This document shows positions 44,164-52,205 of a DNA stretch of 64,000 nucleotides, one piece after another. Positions within the stretch are counted from its first letter, which is position 1, and each line of letters starts with the position of its first letter. The translations under genes were made by a program, and so were the position numbers. The stretch lies in assembly GCA_910579395.1 (NCBI GenBank), contig CAJTUC010000005.1, forward strand, positions 93,453-157,452. Reading direction: 5' to 3'. The notes under the pieces were generated by a model, which saw nothing but the letters and a program-made list of their open reading frames with translations, did not search any database and had not been told where the DNA came from. The DNA is from an uncultured Lachnospiraceae bacterium (GTDB lineage Bacteria; Bacillota; Clostridia; Lachnospirales; Lachnospiraceae).

Positions 44164-45129
44164 TTAATTGCAAAAAATCTGTTCTGCAAAAGTATCCAGT
44201 TCTTTTTCATAACGCTCCGTTTCCTTGTAATAGCTCTCTGCGTGGGCTGCGCCTTCCACGATCAGCTTTCGCTTTGGAGAGCGGCAGTTATCATAAATCT
44301 CGTCGCACATGCTGCATGGTACAAAAGTATCCGCCGAACCGTGGATAAAAAGAATCGGCACTTCCGCTTTCTGTACTTCATTCCTGGCGTTACATTCATC
44401 CATCCCATAACCGGCAAACTTTTTGTTGAGCAGGTCGGCGCCCTGTATCGCCGGAAAAGCAGGCAGATGATACATATTGTTTAACACATGCGTGAACACC
44501 TCTTTGGGAGAGGTAAATCCGCAGTCGGATACGATTCCCTTAACATTTAACGGCAGTTTCAGGCCGCTTGTCATCAGTACCGTGGCGCCGCCCATGGATG
44601 TACCGTGAAGCATGATTTGAATATCTTCTCCGCACTCCTGTATCATCCAGTCAATCCAGACGAGCGCGTCCTTTCTGTCCAGACAGCCGAATCCGACATA
44701 TTCGCCCTCGCTCTCGCCATGTGCCCGCGCATCCGGCATCAGCATGGCATACCCGTGTTTCAAAAAGTAATCAGCGAATGACGCATAATTGCTGAGCCCT
44801 TCTCCCGTATAACCATGAAAACAAATGACGGCCTTTTTGCTTTTATTTTTATCCTGATACTCCTCAAGCGCCGGAAAATAAACAGCATGAAGTCTTAATC
44901 CGTCAAAAGATGTTACATAAACATCTCTGTGTTCTTTCGCCAGCACAAATTCTTTTCTTTTCTCTATGAGCGGAAAATACTTCTCCCAGTCCGTCCCGGA
45001 CATCTTAATCGTCCGGTCTGTTTTCGCATTCCCGCGTTTCATCGTCCTGTTATAAAAATATACCGTTTCACCTATGCCCGCCGCAGCAAGAACCCCTGCC
45101 GCAGCGACAATATTCTTTAATACTCCCAT
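44164..45129 (-). CDS. Alpha/beta hydrolase, N-terminally anchored
   Basis: A 321-residue hydrolase. An N-terminal hydrophobic helix (NIVAAAGVLAAAGIGETVYF) may anchor it. The oxyanion strand is FHGYTG, the nucleophile elbow HGTSMGG, the Asp is in FIHGSADTFVP, and the His in EGAAHAESY. It resembles serine aminopeptidase/acyl-ester hydrolases. In the operon it could release or edit the acyl product, like a thioesterase. It lies 23 bases after the SCP2-like gene and 28 before the condensation gene. Confidence 0.88.
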   Translation of the reverse strand: MGVLKNIVAAAGVLAAAGIGETVYFYNRTMKRGNAKTDRTIKMSGTDWEKYFPLIEKRKEFVLAKEHRDVYVTSFDGLRLHAVYFPALEEYQDKNKSKKAVICFHGYTGEGLSNYASFADYFLKHGYAMLMPDARAHGESEGEYVGFGCLDRKDALVWIDWMIQECGEDIQIMLHGTSMGGATVLMTSGLKLPLNVKGIVSDCGFTSPKEVFTHVLNNMYHLPAFPAIQGADLLNKKFAGYGMDECNARNEVQKAEVPILFIHGSADTFVPCSMCDEIYDNCRSPKRKLIVEGAAHAESYYKETERYEKELDTFAEQIFCN

Positions 45130-45152
45130 TGTGTTATCATCTTCTTTCTATA

Positions 45153-45503
45153 TTATGCCTTCTTCAAAGCCTTTCGTTTCAGCTCAATAATTTCTTTCAA
45201 CCGCAGCGCCTTTTCAATATCTCCTTCGACCCGGAGTTTCTGCTCCGTAAAAGCCTCTACCGGATCCAACTCTCCTTCTGCTATTTTCAGAAGTACATCA
45301 GGTGCGCAGGTAAACATCGCATCCCTGTCATGATATTCATACGGCTCTACATGAAGCACGCCGTCCTTTACCTCTACATAAAAAATCCCGCCTGCTGCCT
45401 CATCCTCGATGTTGAACTGAAATGCCAGATGCTCATGGATATCGCTCACATCGACTCCCATAAATTTTCCCTTCATTTCATAAAATAAATCTGCGTAACT
45501 CAC
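45153..45503 (-). CDS. SCP2-like sterol/lipid-binding domain protein
   Basis: A 116-residue single-domain protein of the SCP-2 type: central strands IFYVEVKDGVLHVEP and the motif GELDPVEAFTEQKLRVEGD typical of this lipid-binding fold, ending KRKALKKA. SCP2 domains bind acyl chains or acyl-CoA. As the first gene of the operon, just behind two TetR-type operators, it may hand over a lipid substrate to the ligase or condensation protein. Confidence 0.85.
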   Translation of the reverse strand: MSYADLFYEMKGKFMGVDVSDIHEHLAFQFNIEDEAAGGIFYVEVKDGVLHVEPYEYHDRDAMFTCAPDVLLKIAEGELDPVEAFTEQKLRVEGDIEKALRLKEIIELKRKALKKA

Positions 45504-45520
45504 GGTTATCCTCCTTTTTC

Positions 45521-45577
45521 GACCGTCGGTCTAATCTTTATAAATAGACATTAACACACTTTTCGACCGTTGGTCAA
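45521..45577 (-). promoter_or_regulatory. Promoter region with two TetR-type palindromes
   Basis: GACCGTCGGTC (45521-45531) and GACCGTTGGTC (45565-45575) are 44 bases apart, four helical turns. The outer one overlaps TTGACC (45577-45572), a likely -35 of the minus-strand operon, with a weak extended -10 (TAATGT) 18 bases on; the inner one lies just before the ribosome site. Confidence 0.7.
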
Positions 45578-45636
45578 CTACATTTTTCACATAATTCAGC
45601 CGAAAATTTTCACCGTTTTTGTAGCATTATTCATAA

Positions 45637-45665
45637 TTGTCTGCAAAACCTGTTTGTGTTATCAT
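45637..45665 (+). promoter_or_regulatory. Promoter of the TetR gene
   Basis: TTGTCT (45637-45642), a 17-base spacer and TATCAT (45660-45665) on the plus strand. It does not overlap the two palindromes, so the regulator may not strongly control itself. Confidence 0.5.
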
Positions 45666-45715
45666 TTTTTATAAAAGGAAAATTTTGAACGATTACTTTG
45701 ATGTGGAGGATTACT

Positions 45716-46354
45716 ATGCCGGATATGAAGAAATATGACAGAATTTTGGATGCGCTCCAGCAGCTTCTGGAGAACCAGACACTACAGAACATTTCCGTAA
45801 GCGATATTGCGAAAGCGGCCGGAATCGGCAAAGGAAGCATCTATTATTACTTTCCGTCAAAGGAAGCGATTCTCGATGCTCTGATCAAAAGAAATTATGA
45901 AAAACCATTGAAAACAGCAAAAAATCTTGCTGTTCAGACAGACATCTCGCCTTTCATGCGCATGGCCATGATCTTTCAGGCCTGCCGCAACTCGTCGGAC
46001 GCTTTTTTAAACCAGAACAAAGAAGCCGACAGCACAGGAGCAAGCGTTCAGGATATTGCTTTTCTGCACCAAAAATATATGAATCACCTGATTGCCGAGT
46101 TAAAGCCTAATCTGACGGAAATCATAAAACAGGGAATCACTTCTGGGGATATCGATTTTGAGTATCCGGCGGCACTTGCCGAAATCGTGCTCATCGTATT
46201 GGCCGTCAAGCTGAATCACACGTTCCTGTCCGCTACTGCAGAGGACTCGGAAGAAACAATCCGCGGACTCGTAGCCTTGCTCGAAAAAGGTACGGGCGTA
46301 CCGCAGGGAACGCTCAATTATCTGACGCTGCCGGCAGATGGGGAAACTTTTTAG
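45716..46354 (+). CDS. TetR-family transcriptional regulator
   Basis: A 212-residue regulator. The N-terminal helix-turn-helix ISVSDIAKAAGIGKGSIYYYF is diagnostic, and the rest is an all-helical ligand domain. The start at 45716 has GGAGG at good distance. It is divergent from the SCP2-hydrolase-condensation-ACP-ligase operon, whose promoter holds two palindromes of TetR type, so it very likely represses that operon in answer to a lipid-like ligand. Confidence 0.92.
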   Translation: MPDMKKYDRILDALQQLLENQTLQNISVSDIAKAAGIGKGSIYYYFPSKEAILDALIKRNYEKPLKTAKNLAVQTDISPFMRMAMIFQACRNSSDAFLNQNKEADSTGASVQDIAFLHQKYMNHLIAELKPNLTEIIKQGITSGDIDFEYPAALAEIVLIVLAVKLNHTFLSATAEDSEETIRGLVALLEKGTGVPQGTLNYLTLPADGETF

Positions 46355-46393
46355 AAGCGAGCATCCGTGCAGGATGCTCTACAAAAAAACGCT

Positions 46394-47977
46394 CTACGAC
46401 ATTTTCTTTTCTACCTTTTCTATTATACAGCTGTGCGGCTTATCTGCATTATTTCGATCATAGTCTATCCAAACAAGTAAAATCTCGCCAAGATATCTCT
46501 CAAGTGCCTGTGTGTAACGCCTGTCCTTAATCTGCTGTATAGCAGCCGCGGCGTTCTTGTCATATTTCAGTTCAACCACAAGCGCCGGCTTGCCGGTATG
46601 CGGTAATGGCAGAAACACGATATCCGCAAATCCCTTTCCGGCAGGAAATTCTCTTATGAGCATATAATCTTTTCTCGCACTGTAATATGCAAGTCCAATA
46701 GCCGCGCCGAGTGCATTCTCGTCATTGTAAGTCAGTATGGACGATATTTCCGTATGTGCTCTGTCAAGTCCATCGGCAACACTTTTTTCATTGCATGACA
46801 ATGTATCTTCAAGAAGTTTTTCAGATGCCTTGACAACACGCATGACTTCGGACCAGCCCTTCACACTCATCGCTGTCTCAAATTCTTCCACGATTTCCTT
46901 ATTTGGAATAAAAGCTTCCTTTTCTTTGGAATCATACGCAAGGTATCCCAAATGTACAAGCAGCGTAAGTACATCATCCTTCATCTCAAAGTTAAGCATA
47001 TCATTCCGAAAACTGCGTGTATTTACCCTGACACGTCCACCGCCAAGCATCCGTGCAATATCCGCACGAAGCCCATCAAAGTCCATCGTAATATAGTTTT
47101 TCAGTGCATCATAAACCTCTGTGGATGCCCAGTAATTTGAAAATCTATGACGGCTCATTGCCTCGACTACGGATTTGGGATTATATATATGTTTAAACTT
47201 CGTGAACATATATCCGTCATACCAACTGCTCGTTTCGATAAAATCCATATTGAACCGCTCACACAGCTCTTTTACCTCAATCTCTGTAAATCCTGTGTAC
47301 TCTTCAAATACATCCTGATCGGTCATCGAATATTCCGTAAACATATTCAGTGCTGAATGTTCACCATATTTTTTTACCGGCAGTATCCCTGTCATATAAG
47401 CAAGCGCCACATAAGGTTGATCCTTTAAAAGATTTCTCAGAAAATCAAGATACTGTTTCTGCAAAGCCTCCGAATCCTGCCGTTCACGCATCACACAGTC
47501 CCATTCATCTATCAGGATAATAAACTTTTTCTTTGTTTTTGCATAAATTTTTCGAAGCGACGCGGCAAGCCCCATATCCTGCCGCCTTAAAAGTTCCCCA
47601 TATTCTTCCTGAAACTCCTCGAGTACTTCCTGTTCCAGATATTTTGTCAGTTCCCGATTTCCCGCTTCAATTAAAAACTGCTGCATATTCAAGTAAATAA
47701 CATCATATTGATTTAGATGTTTTCTAAAAGTTTCTTCGCCTTCTATCCTGCAATCCCTAAATAAGTTAGCCGAATCACAACCACGGCTGTAATAAGCGGC
47801 AAGCATTTTTAATGCCATAGATTTTCCAAAACGTCGAGGTCTGCTGACACAGATAAATTTTTGCTCTGTACTGATCAACTCATTTGTACACGCTATCAGA
47901 TTTGTTTTATCTACATATATTTTAGAGTTGACGGCTTCCCAGAAACCATCATTTCCCGGATTCAAGTAGATTCCCAT
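46394..47977 (-). CDS. DUF1703-type AAA ATPase with PD-(D/E)XK domain
   Basis: A 527-residue protein. The N-terminal AAA-ATPase-like domain has VDKTNLIACTNELIS, SRPRRFGKSMALKML (Walker A variant) and IILIDEWD (Walker B). The C-terminal DUF1703 nuclease-like domain has ADIVFLPL, with VVELKYDKN as the catalytic ELK-type motif. Such proteins are very abundant and often multicopy in gut Clostridia and Bacteroidetes. They look mobile, with a defence or transposition-linked role proposed but not proven. It faces the TetR gene convergently. Confidence 0.9.
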   Translation of the reverse strand: MGIYLNPGNDGFWEAVNSKIYVDKTNLIACTNELISTEQKFICVSRPRRFGKSMALKMLAAYYSRGCDSANLFRDCRIEGEETFRKHLNQYDVIYLNMQQFLIEAGNRELTKYLEQEVLEEFQEEYGELLRRQDMGLAASLRKIYAKTKKKFIILIDEWDCVMRERQDSEALQKQYLDFLRNLLKDQPYVALAYMTGILPVKKYGEHSALNMFTEYSMTDQDVFEEYTGFTEIEVKELCERFNMDFIETSSWYDGYMFTKFKHIYNPKSVVEAMSRHRFSNYWASTEVYDALKNYITMDFDGLRADIARMLGGGRVRVNTRSFRNDMLNFEMKDDVLTLLVHLGYLAYDSKEKEAFIPNKEIVEEFETAMSVKGWSEVMRVVKASEKLLEDTLSCNEKSVADGLDRAHTEISSILTYNDENALGAAIGLAYYSARKDYMLIREFPAGKGFADIVFLPLPHTGKPALVVELKYDKNAAAAIQQIKDRRYTQALERYLGEILLVWIDYDRNNADKPHSCIIEKVEKKMS

Positions 47978-48189
47978 AAGTCATACCTCTTTATTTCTTT
48001 TTATTTCCTGATTATTATTATATATGGTATCATTATTTTGTACAACCCAATATCTGAACATCCAAAAAGTCGATATATTGACTTCTCTTTGCAATCGTTT
48101 CTATGATTTGCGCATTCAAATTAATCCAGCTTATACATTTATCTTCCGGAATTGGATACCGGGCATCCAGATAGAACACCGCAGGAACA

Positions 48190-48219
48190 GAAAAAGGACG
48201 CCCATTTCTGAATGTCCTT
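48190..48219 (-). terminator. Terminator after mazEF
   Basis: AAGGAC and GTCCTT close a stem-loop, followed by TTTTC on the minus strand, about 90 bases after the toxin gene. The remaining bases of 47978-48311 are A/T-rich and no convincing gene is seen. Confidence 0.6.
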
Positions 48220-48311
48220 CCTGTGTTGCTTACTGTGATATATTTCTTGATATGAATTTGCTAAATATGCTTCTATTAATTCATCCTCCATAAATCTATT
48301 ATTTCATTCTA

Positions 48312-48638
48312 TTAGAAAAATGCTTTCACATATGCTAATGTCTTATCCAATAAATCCTCTGGCATCTTCTCCACAAACTGAATATTCCTACTAATTACAT
48401 CCAAACACTTCATATGTTCTGTCAATATCACACCAGTTGTTTTTGTTCTATTATCCAATGGAATATGCAACGGAAATTTGTTACTTGTGTTCGTAATCGG
48501 ACACACCACTGCAAATTTAGTCCTCACAAAAAACTGTTCATTGCTAATAACCACCCCTGGCCTTCTTCCTGCCTGCTCATGTCCAGACTGTAGGCTGAAA
48601 TCCAAGAATACAATATCACCTTGTTTCGGATTATACAT
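48312..48638 (-). CDS. mazF: MazF/PemK-family mRNA interferase toxin
   Basis: A 108-residue endoribonuclease toxin. The N-terminal PKQGDIVFLDFS, the loop GHEQAGRRPGVVIS and the strand FAVVCPITN are the MazF/PemK core; the C-terminal MKCLDVISRNIQFV completes it. The start ATG shares its A with the antitoxin stop (TAATG), so translation is coupled. With the antitoxin just upstream it forms a complete type II module, typical of accessory DNA. Confidence 0.92.
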   Translation of the reverse strand: MYNPKQGDIVFLDFSLQSGHEQAGRRPGVVISNEQFFVRTKFAVVCPITNTSNKFPLHIPLDNRTKTTGVILTEHMKCLDVISRNIQFVEKMPEDLLDKTLAYVKAFF

Positions 48639-48883
48639 TACCACACTTCCTTTCCAACAGGAGAACCCCAATCAAATTCCTCAGCTTTATATTCTCCGTC
48701 ATAATCTTTGAATATATCTTCTAACGTAACATCCTTTTTCTCTTTAACTTTTGTAATCACGATATTATCATCAACCCTGTTAAGTTCCACAAGATCATTC
48801 TCCATCATTCCCAACGCATCAAGAAATGCCTTGGGGATTCTTATTCCCTGTGAATTACCCCACTTCTGAATTGTTGCTTGCAT
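48638..48883 (-). CDS. mazE: MazE-type AbrB-fold antitoxin
   Basis: An 81-residue protein with an AbrB/SpoVT DNA-binding fold: MQATIQKWGNSQGIRIPKAF is the classic MazE start. The C-terminal half (IFKDYDGEYKAEEFDWG) is acidic and should wrap the toxin. It overlaps the toxin start by one base. The promoter upstream has two GTATATAC boxes that the pair probably binds to repress itself. Confidence 0.93.
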   Translation of the reverse strand: MQATIQKWGNSQGIRIPKAFLDALGMMENDLVELNRVDDNIVITKVKEKKDVTLEDIFKDYDGEYKAEEFDWGSPVGKEVW

Positions 48884-48908
48884 AAAATCATCTCCTTCCT
48901 TATTGCAT

Positions 48909-48937
48909 AGTATATACAATAGTATATACATTGTCAA
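48909..48937 (-). promoter_or_regulatory. mazEF promoter with two GTATATAC boxes
   Basis: TTGACA (48937-48932), a 17-base spacer and TATACT (48914-48909) on the minus strand. Two self-complementary GTATATAC boxes (48910-48917 and 48922-48929), 12 bases apart, fill the spacer and -10 and make a likely autorepression site. Confidence 0.75.
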
Positions 48938-48984
48938 TGACTTTATACGAAAAATGCACTAACCTTAGATTAGCGCATTTGCCA

Positions 48985-49365
48985 TTACTTTTCTATTTCC
49001 TGAATTTCTACAAAACCCCTTGTTTTTCCATCAGGACTTATAAAAGAATACTGCTCATTAGTATATTCAGTAATCTCACAGCCATTATTAGGAACTTTCA
49101 TAAACCATTCATTTAATCCAACTTTTGCCTGTTCTATGTTCTCATATAATCCAGTGACTTTACTTCGCGCTTCTGAAATTATACCATCTATATTGTCTAT
49201 CCACATATGATTAACCGCCAAACTCTTGCAGTAATTTTCTACTTGCACTTTCCTGCATATAAAAAAAGGAATTATATTGTTCTGGTTTACGCTAACTAAT
49301 CCACTGTCAATCACCCTTTTTCGACAAATTTCATAAAATATACTAAAATAACTTTCAAGGAAATA
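48985..49365 (-). pseudogene. Hypothetical gene remnant, 5' end missing
   Basis: An open minus-strand frame of about 125 codons has a plausible protein-like composition (for example SGLVSVNQNNIIPFF and EYTNEQYSFISPDGKTRG), but its frame continues upstream only into the antisense of the DUF4474 gene and no start with a ribosome site is seen. It is read as the 3' part of a gene whose front was lost. No family is recognised. It could instead be a short functional gene with an unusual start. Confidence 0.35.
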
Positions 49366-49368
49366 TCT

Positions 49369-50277
49369 ATGTATCTTTTTTTCACAATTTTCTTTGTATT
49401 TCTGCTTTTCTTTGTATGTTTTAACTTCTGGCGCAGAAAAAAGATCATCAAAAAGATCTGTTCGATGTGTATGAAGGAAAAATGCCATCTTCTGGATGAA
49501 CTGATCAAACCCTTTGGTTATTCCTATGTTCTTTCACAGGATATTTTTACCTCGCGCATCGACGCCTGGCAGCGTGACTTCGGATATTGTGCCCTTTTTG
49601 ATAAAGCAGCCCTTCACTTCAATATGGTCTTTGACTGTCTGCCCGTTTACTTTCCCTATCGGAACAAAACATGGATGATCGAATTCTGGAAGGGGCAGTA
49701 CGGCATTAATACCGGCTGTGAAATCGGTGTTTACCATGCCGACCGCATACTGACCGAAGAGGAACTGGAACAAACACTCTTCCAATGTGCGGATGACAGG
49801 GATATGCTGAAAATGTCCTTAACGCTTCTGAAAAACGATGGCATCATTGCTTCTCTCTGCGAAAAACACTGGTGGCTTACAGCTTTCAGCATGGGGAATT
49901 TTTCTAATCCCCGTGAACTGTCCCTGCAGGCCAGCATCGTTTTTCCAACGAATGAAATGGCCGCTGCATTTACAAACGGTCTGATGCGTGCCGGATACCG
50001 CCCGGAAGAAATCCAGCATTGCTGTAACAGAGTATCCTTTATCTTTTCGGCCTCTGTGCAATCCCATGGTATTTTCAAAAGACTGCGGATACGCATTGCC
50101 CAGTGGAGCAATCATTTCTGGTGCAGAGTCTTTCTGTTTGTTACCAGACCTTTCCACTTGTCGATAGACAGAATTTTATATTTATACTATTACCTTCCTT
50201 TTGCATTCCGTAAAATGCTGCGTATCAAAAAATATAAGAGAAAGAAAAATCCGCGCAGGAACGGAGGATTCGTATGA
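49369..50277 (+). CDS. DUF4474-type protein with N-terminal membrane helix
   Basis: A 302-residue protein. A hydrophobic helix (FFTIFFVFLLFFVCFNF) is followed by basic residues, then a domain with FGYSYVLSQDIFTSRIDAWQ, YFPYRNKTWMIEFWKGQYG and TGCEIGVY, which fits DUF4474. A second hydrophobic stretch lies near residue 265. The function is unknown. An AAGGA site supports the start at 49369. It overlaps the phosphoesterase gene by four bases (ATGA), so the two are translated together. Confidence 0.75.
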   Translation: MYLFFTIFFVFLLFFVCFNFWRRKKIIKKICSMCMKEKCHLLDELIKPFGYSYVLSQDIFTSRIDAWQRDFGYCALFDKAALHFNMVFDCLPVYFPYRNKTWMIEFWKGQYGINTGCEIGVYHADRILTEEELEQTLFQCADDRDMLKMSLTLLKNDGIIASLCEKHWWLTAFSMGNFSNPRELSLQASIVFPTNEMAAAFTNGLMRAGYRPEEIQHCCNRVSFIFSASVQSHGIFKRLRIRIAQWSNHFWCRVFLFVTRPFHLSIDRILYLYYYLPFAFRKMLRIKKYKRKKNPRRNGGFV

Positions 50278-51191
50278 GTTATTATTCCCGTCTGAATCAA
50301 TCCTTTGAGGGAGCTTTAAAGCTCCCTCTCAATAACTGCACAAAATATGTCCTGATCAGTGACTGTCACAGGGGAACTGGAAGCGCCAATGATAACTTCC
50401 TGAAAAACCAGAATTTATATTTTGCAGCCCTTCAGTATTATTACAAAATGGGATTTACCTATATTGAACTGGGTGACGGCGATGAATTATGGGAAAACCG
50501 CAGCATGAAACAGATTATAGAAGCCCATGGTGACGTATTCTCTCTACTTTCCCGCTTTTATGCGCAGGGACGGCTTTATATGCTCTACGGCAATCATGAT
50601 ATGGTCAAAAAAAACCAACGCTACATAGGAAAAAACTGCAGCGCCTATCCCTGCTGCTATGTCAATCCACGTTTAGACAATCAACCGCTCCTTCCTAATA
50701 TCCAGTTTTACGAAGGAATCATTTTGCAAAACACAGCCGTTTCTGGCTCTATGGATGTTTACCTCACCCACGGCCATCAAACAGATTTATTCAATTCAAC
50801 GCTTTGGCGCATTTCTCGTTTTCTGGTCAGATATCTGTGGAAGCCTTTAGAACGCTACGGCGTTTTAGACCCTACCAGCGCTGCCAAAAATTATACAAGA
50901 AGAGATAAAGCGGAGCAGCGCCTGCACCACTGGGCAGAGCAGGAATACCACATCCTGATCACAGGGCATACACACCGCCCCACCCTTTCTGAGAGCGATC
51001 CGTATTATTACAACAGCGGGAGCTGCGTACACCCTTACAGCATTACCTGCCTTGAGATAGAACATATGCACATCAGGCTGATAAAATGGGCTTTGGAAAC
51101 CAGGCCGGATATGAGTCTGTATGTCGCAAGGGAAATACTGGCAGGACCAGTAACGCTTGCCTCCCCTTTTCCGCCACGGCGTGATACTTAA
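50274..51191 (+). CDS. Calcineurin-like metallophosphoesterase
   Basis: A 305-residue phosphoesterase with the full metal motif set: LISDCHRG, ELGDGDELWEN, YGNHDMV, LTHGHQTD and ITGHTHRP. This resembles UDP-diacylglucosamine hydrolase/YbbF-like or Ser/Thr phosphatase-like enzymes; the substrate is unknown. It is coupled to the membrane DUF4474 gene by an ATGA overlap, so the two probably act together, perhaps at the membrane. Confidence 0.88.
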   Translation: MSYYSRLNQSFEGALKLPLNNCTKYVLISDCHRGTGSANDNFLKNQNLYFAALQYYYKMGFTYIELGDGDELWENRSMKQIIEAHGDVFSLLSRFYAQGRLYMLYGNHDMVKKNQRYIGKNCSAYPCCYVNPRLDNQPLLPNIQFYEGIILQNTAVSGSMDVYLTHGHQTDLFNSTLWRISRFLVRYLWKPLERYGVLDPTSAAKNYTRRDKAEQRLHHWAEQEYHILITGHTHRPTLSESDPYYYNSGSCVHPYSITCLEIEHMHIRLIKWALETRPDMSLYVAREILAGPVTLASPFPPRRDT

Positions 51192-51473
51192 CACACTTTC
51201 TCTCCGTTCCAGCTGTTTTGTCCTCTCAATGCACACCGCATTCATATGATGTCTTTCGGCACTGCATTCCTCCAGACTTCCATTCAGCCCAAAACCGGCC
51301 GGCCAGAAATAATACTTTCCCTGCTGTGACTTTACGATCAGATATCTGACATAATATTCCTCGCCGCCGTCCCCGCTGACTGCCGCCGGATTCCATTTTA
51401 TGCTGTAAAATTCTGCATTGCCCTCTTCATTTATGTAGATAAGATATTCTCTTCCATCTTCACAGACAAACAC
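51192..51473 (-). pseudogene. Truncated hypothetical gene
   Basis: A GTG at 51473 with AAAGG 8 bases upstream opens a frame starting VFVCEDGREYLIYINEEGNA, with GKYYFWPAGFGLNGS further on. After about 90 codons it runs into the antisense of the phosphoesterase gene, where it stays open but loses protein-like character. It is most likely a gene cut at its 3' end. The first part looks like a small soluble, possibly immunity-type protein; this is a guess. Confidence 0.35.
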
Positions 51474-51567
51474 CTCGTTCACCTTTGCTCATGTGAAATA
51501 AAGAAGTAAAAGAAGTGTAAAAAATTTTGCCGTTCCCTGTCCGGCTGACTGCCGGACGGGTCGGGCT

Positions 51568-51765
51568 TTAGTCGGGCAATTCTACCTTGCCGACAAAAGA
51601 GTAATAGATTTCGATTTCCTGTCTGCGGAGCTTCCCCCGGCGTTTCCCGTCAAGGGCTTCCGATTCGTGGATAACGATTTTCTCCACAAACTCCCGCAAC
51701 AGGGTTTCATAGTCTGCCGAAAGCTCCGTGAAACGCTCGTTCGATATGCGCCCGGTCACACTGTC
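51568..51765 (-). pseudogene. Serine recombinase remnant (internally deleted)
   Basis: The peptide TGRISNERFTELSADYE is directly joined to TLLREFVEKIVIHESEALDG...YSFVGKVELPD. In the TnpX-like recombinases of conjugative elements these two segments are separated by some 50 residues, so this is the C-terminus with an internal deletion. A GC-rich hairpin follows the stop, as in those elements. It marks a decayed integrative element. Confidence 0.75.
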
Positions 51766-51931
51766 CTAAAGGGCAGAACTTTTCTTCTGTGAGGTATTCA
51801 AGGGATATTTCTCTTTTGTTTTTCCGGCTGCGGTCACGCCATGCCGTTATGGACGCATAGCGTATGACAACTTTACAGAAGGCATGGAATGTGTAAATGA
51901 TATGTTCCTTGTGTTCTGCTGTGGCAGTCAT
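51766..51931 (-). pseudogene. Conjugative-element sigma-70-like factor remnant
   Basis: From the ATG at 51931, with GGGAGGGGG upstream, the frame reads MTATAEHKEHIIYTFHAF and RYASITAWRDRSRKN...EISLEYLTEEKF, the well-known N-terminus of small sigma-70-like genes carried by Tn916/CTn-type elements. At about 51770 it jumps into an out-of-frame part of the recombinase remnant. Only about 50 residues remain. Confidence 0.7.
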
Positions 51932-52114
51932 GGAAATTTCCCCCTCCCACATAGGGCAAATTGATATTGTTAGCTGGCAACTGTTAATGTTAATCTCATT
52001 ACTGTCCTTTTGTTCATATAGAGTAGTATTTTGAGAGAATTTCTCCAACAAATTACGATATTCTTCCGTGTCCGTTAATTCCCATACTTTATTTTGAAAT
52101 TCCGAAACACTCAT
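51932..52114 (-). pseudogene. Fragment of an unknown gene fused in frame to the sigma remnant
   Basis: The frame from 52114 (MSVSEFQNKVWELTDTEEYR) is open through about 60 codons into the sigma remnant. It has no family and no strong ribosome site (GGATTACAGCGATT upstream). It is probably a host or island gene truncated by the element's arrival and later deletion. Confidence 0.4.
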
Positions 52115-52205
52115 ATCTTCATAATCGCTGTAATCCTTTCTTCGATAGCATTTTTACTAAAGTTGTAGTAGTCGGCACTGTATGTAATGTGCATAACTTG
52201 CTGTC

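Noticed and set aside
48024..48293. Coding frames in the gap between the DUF1703 gene and mazF
   Set aside because: No ribosome site, odd composition, and the region holds the mazEF terminator hairpin.
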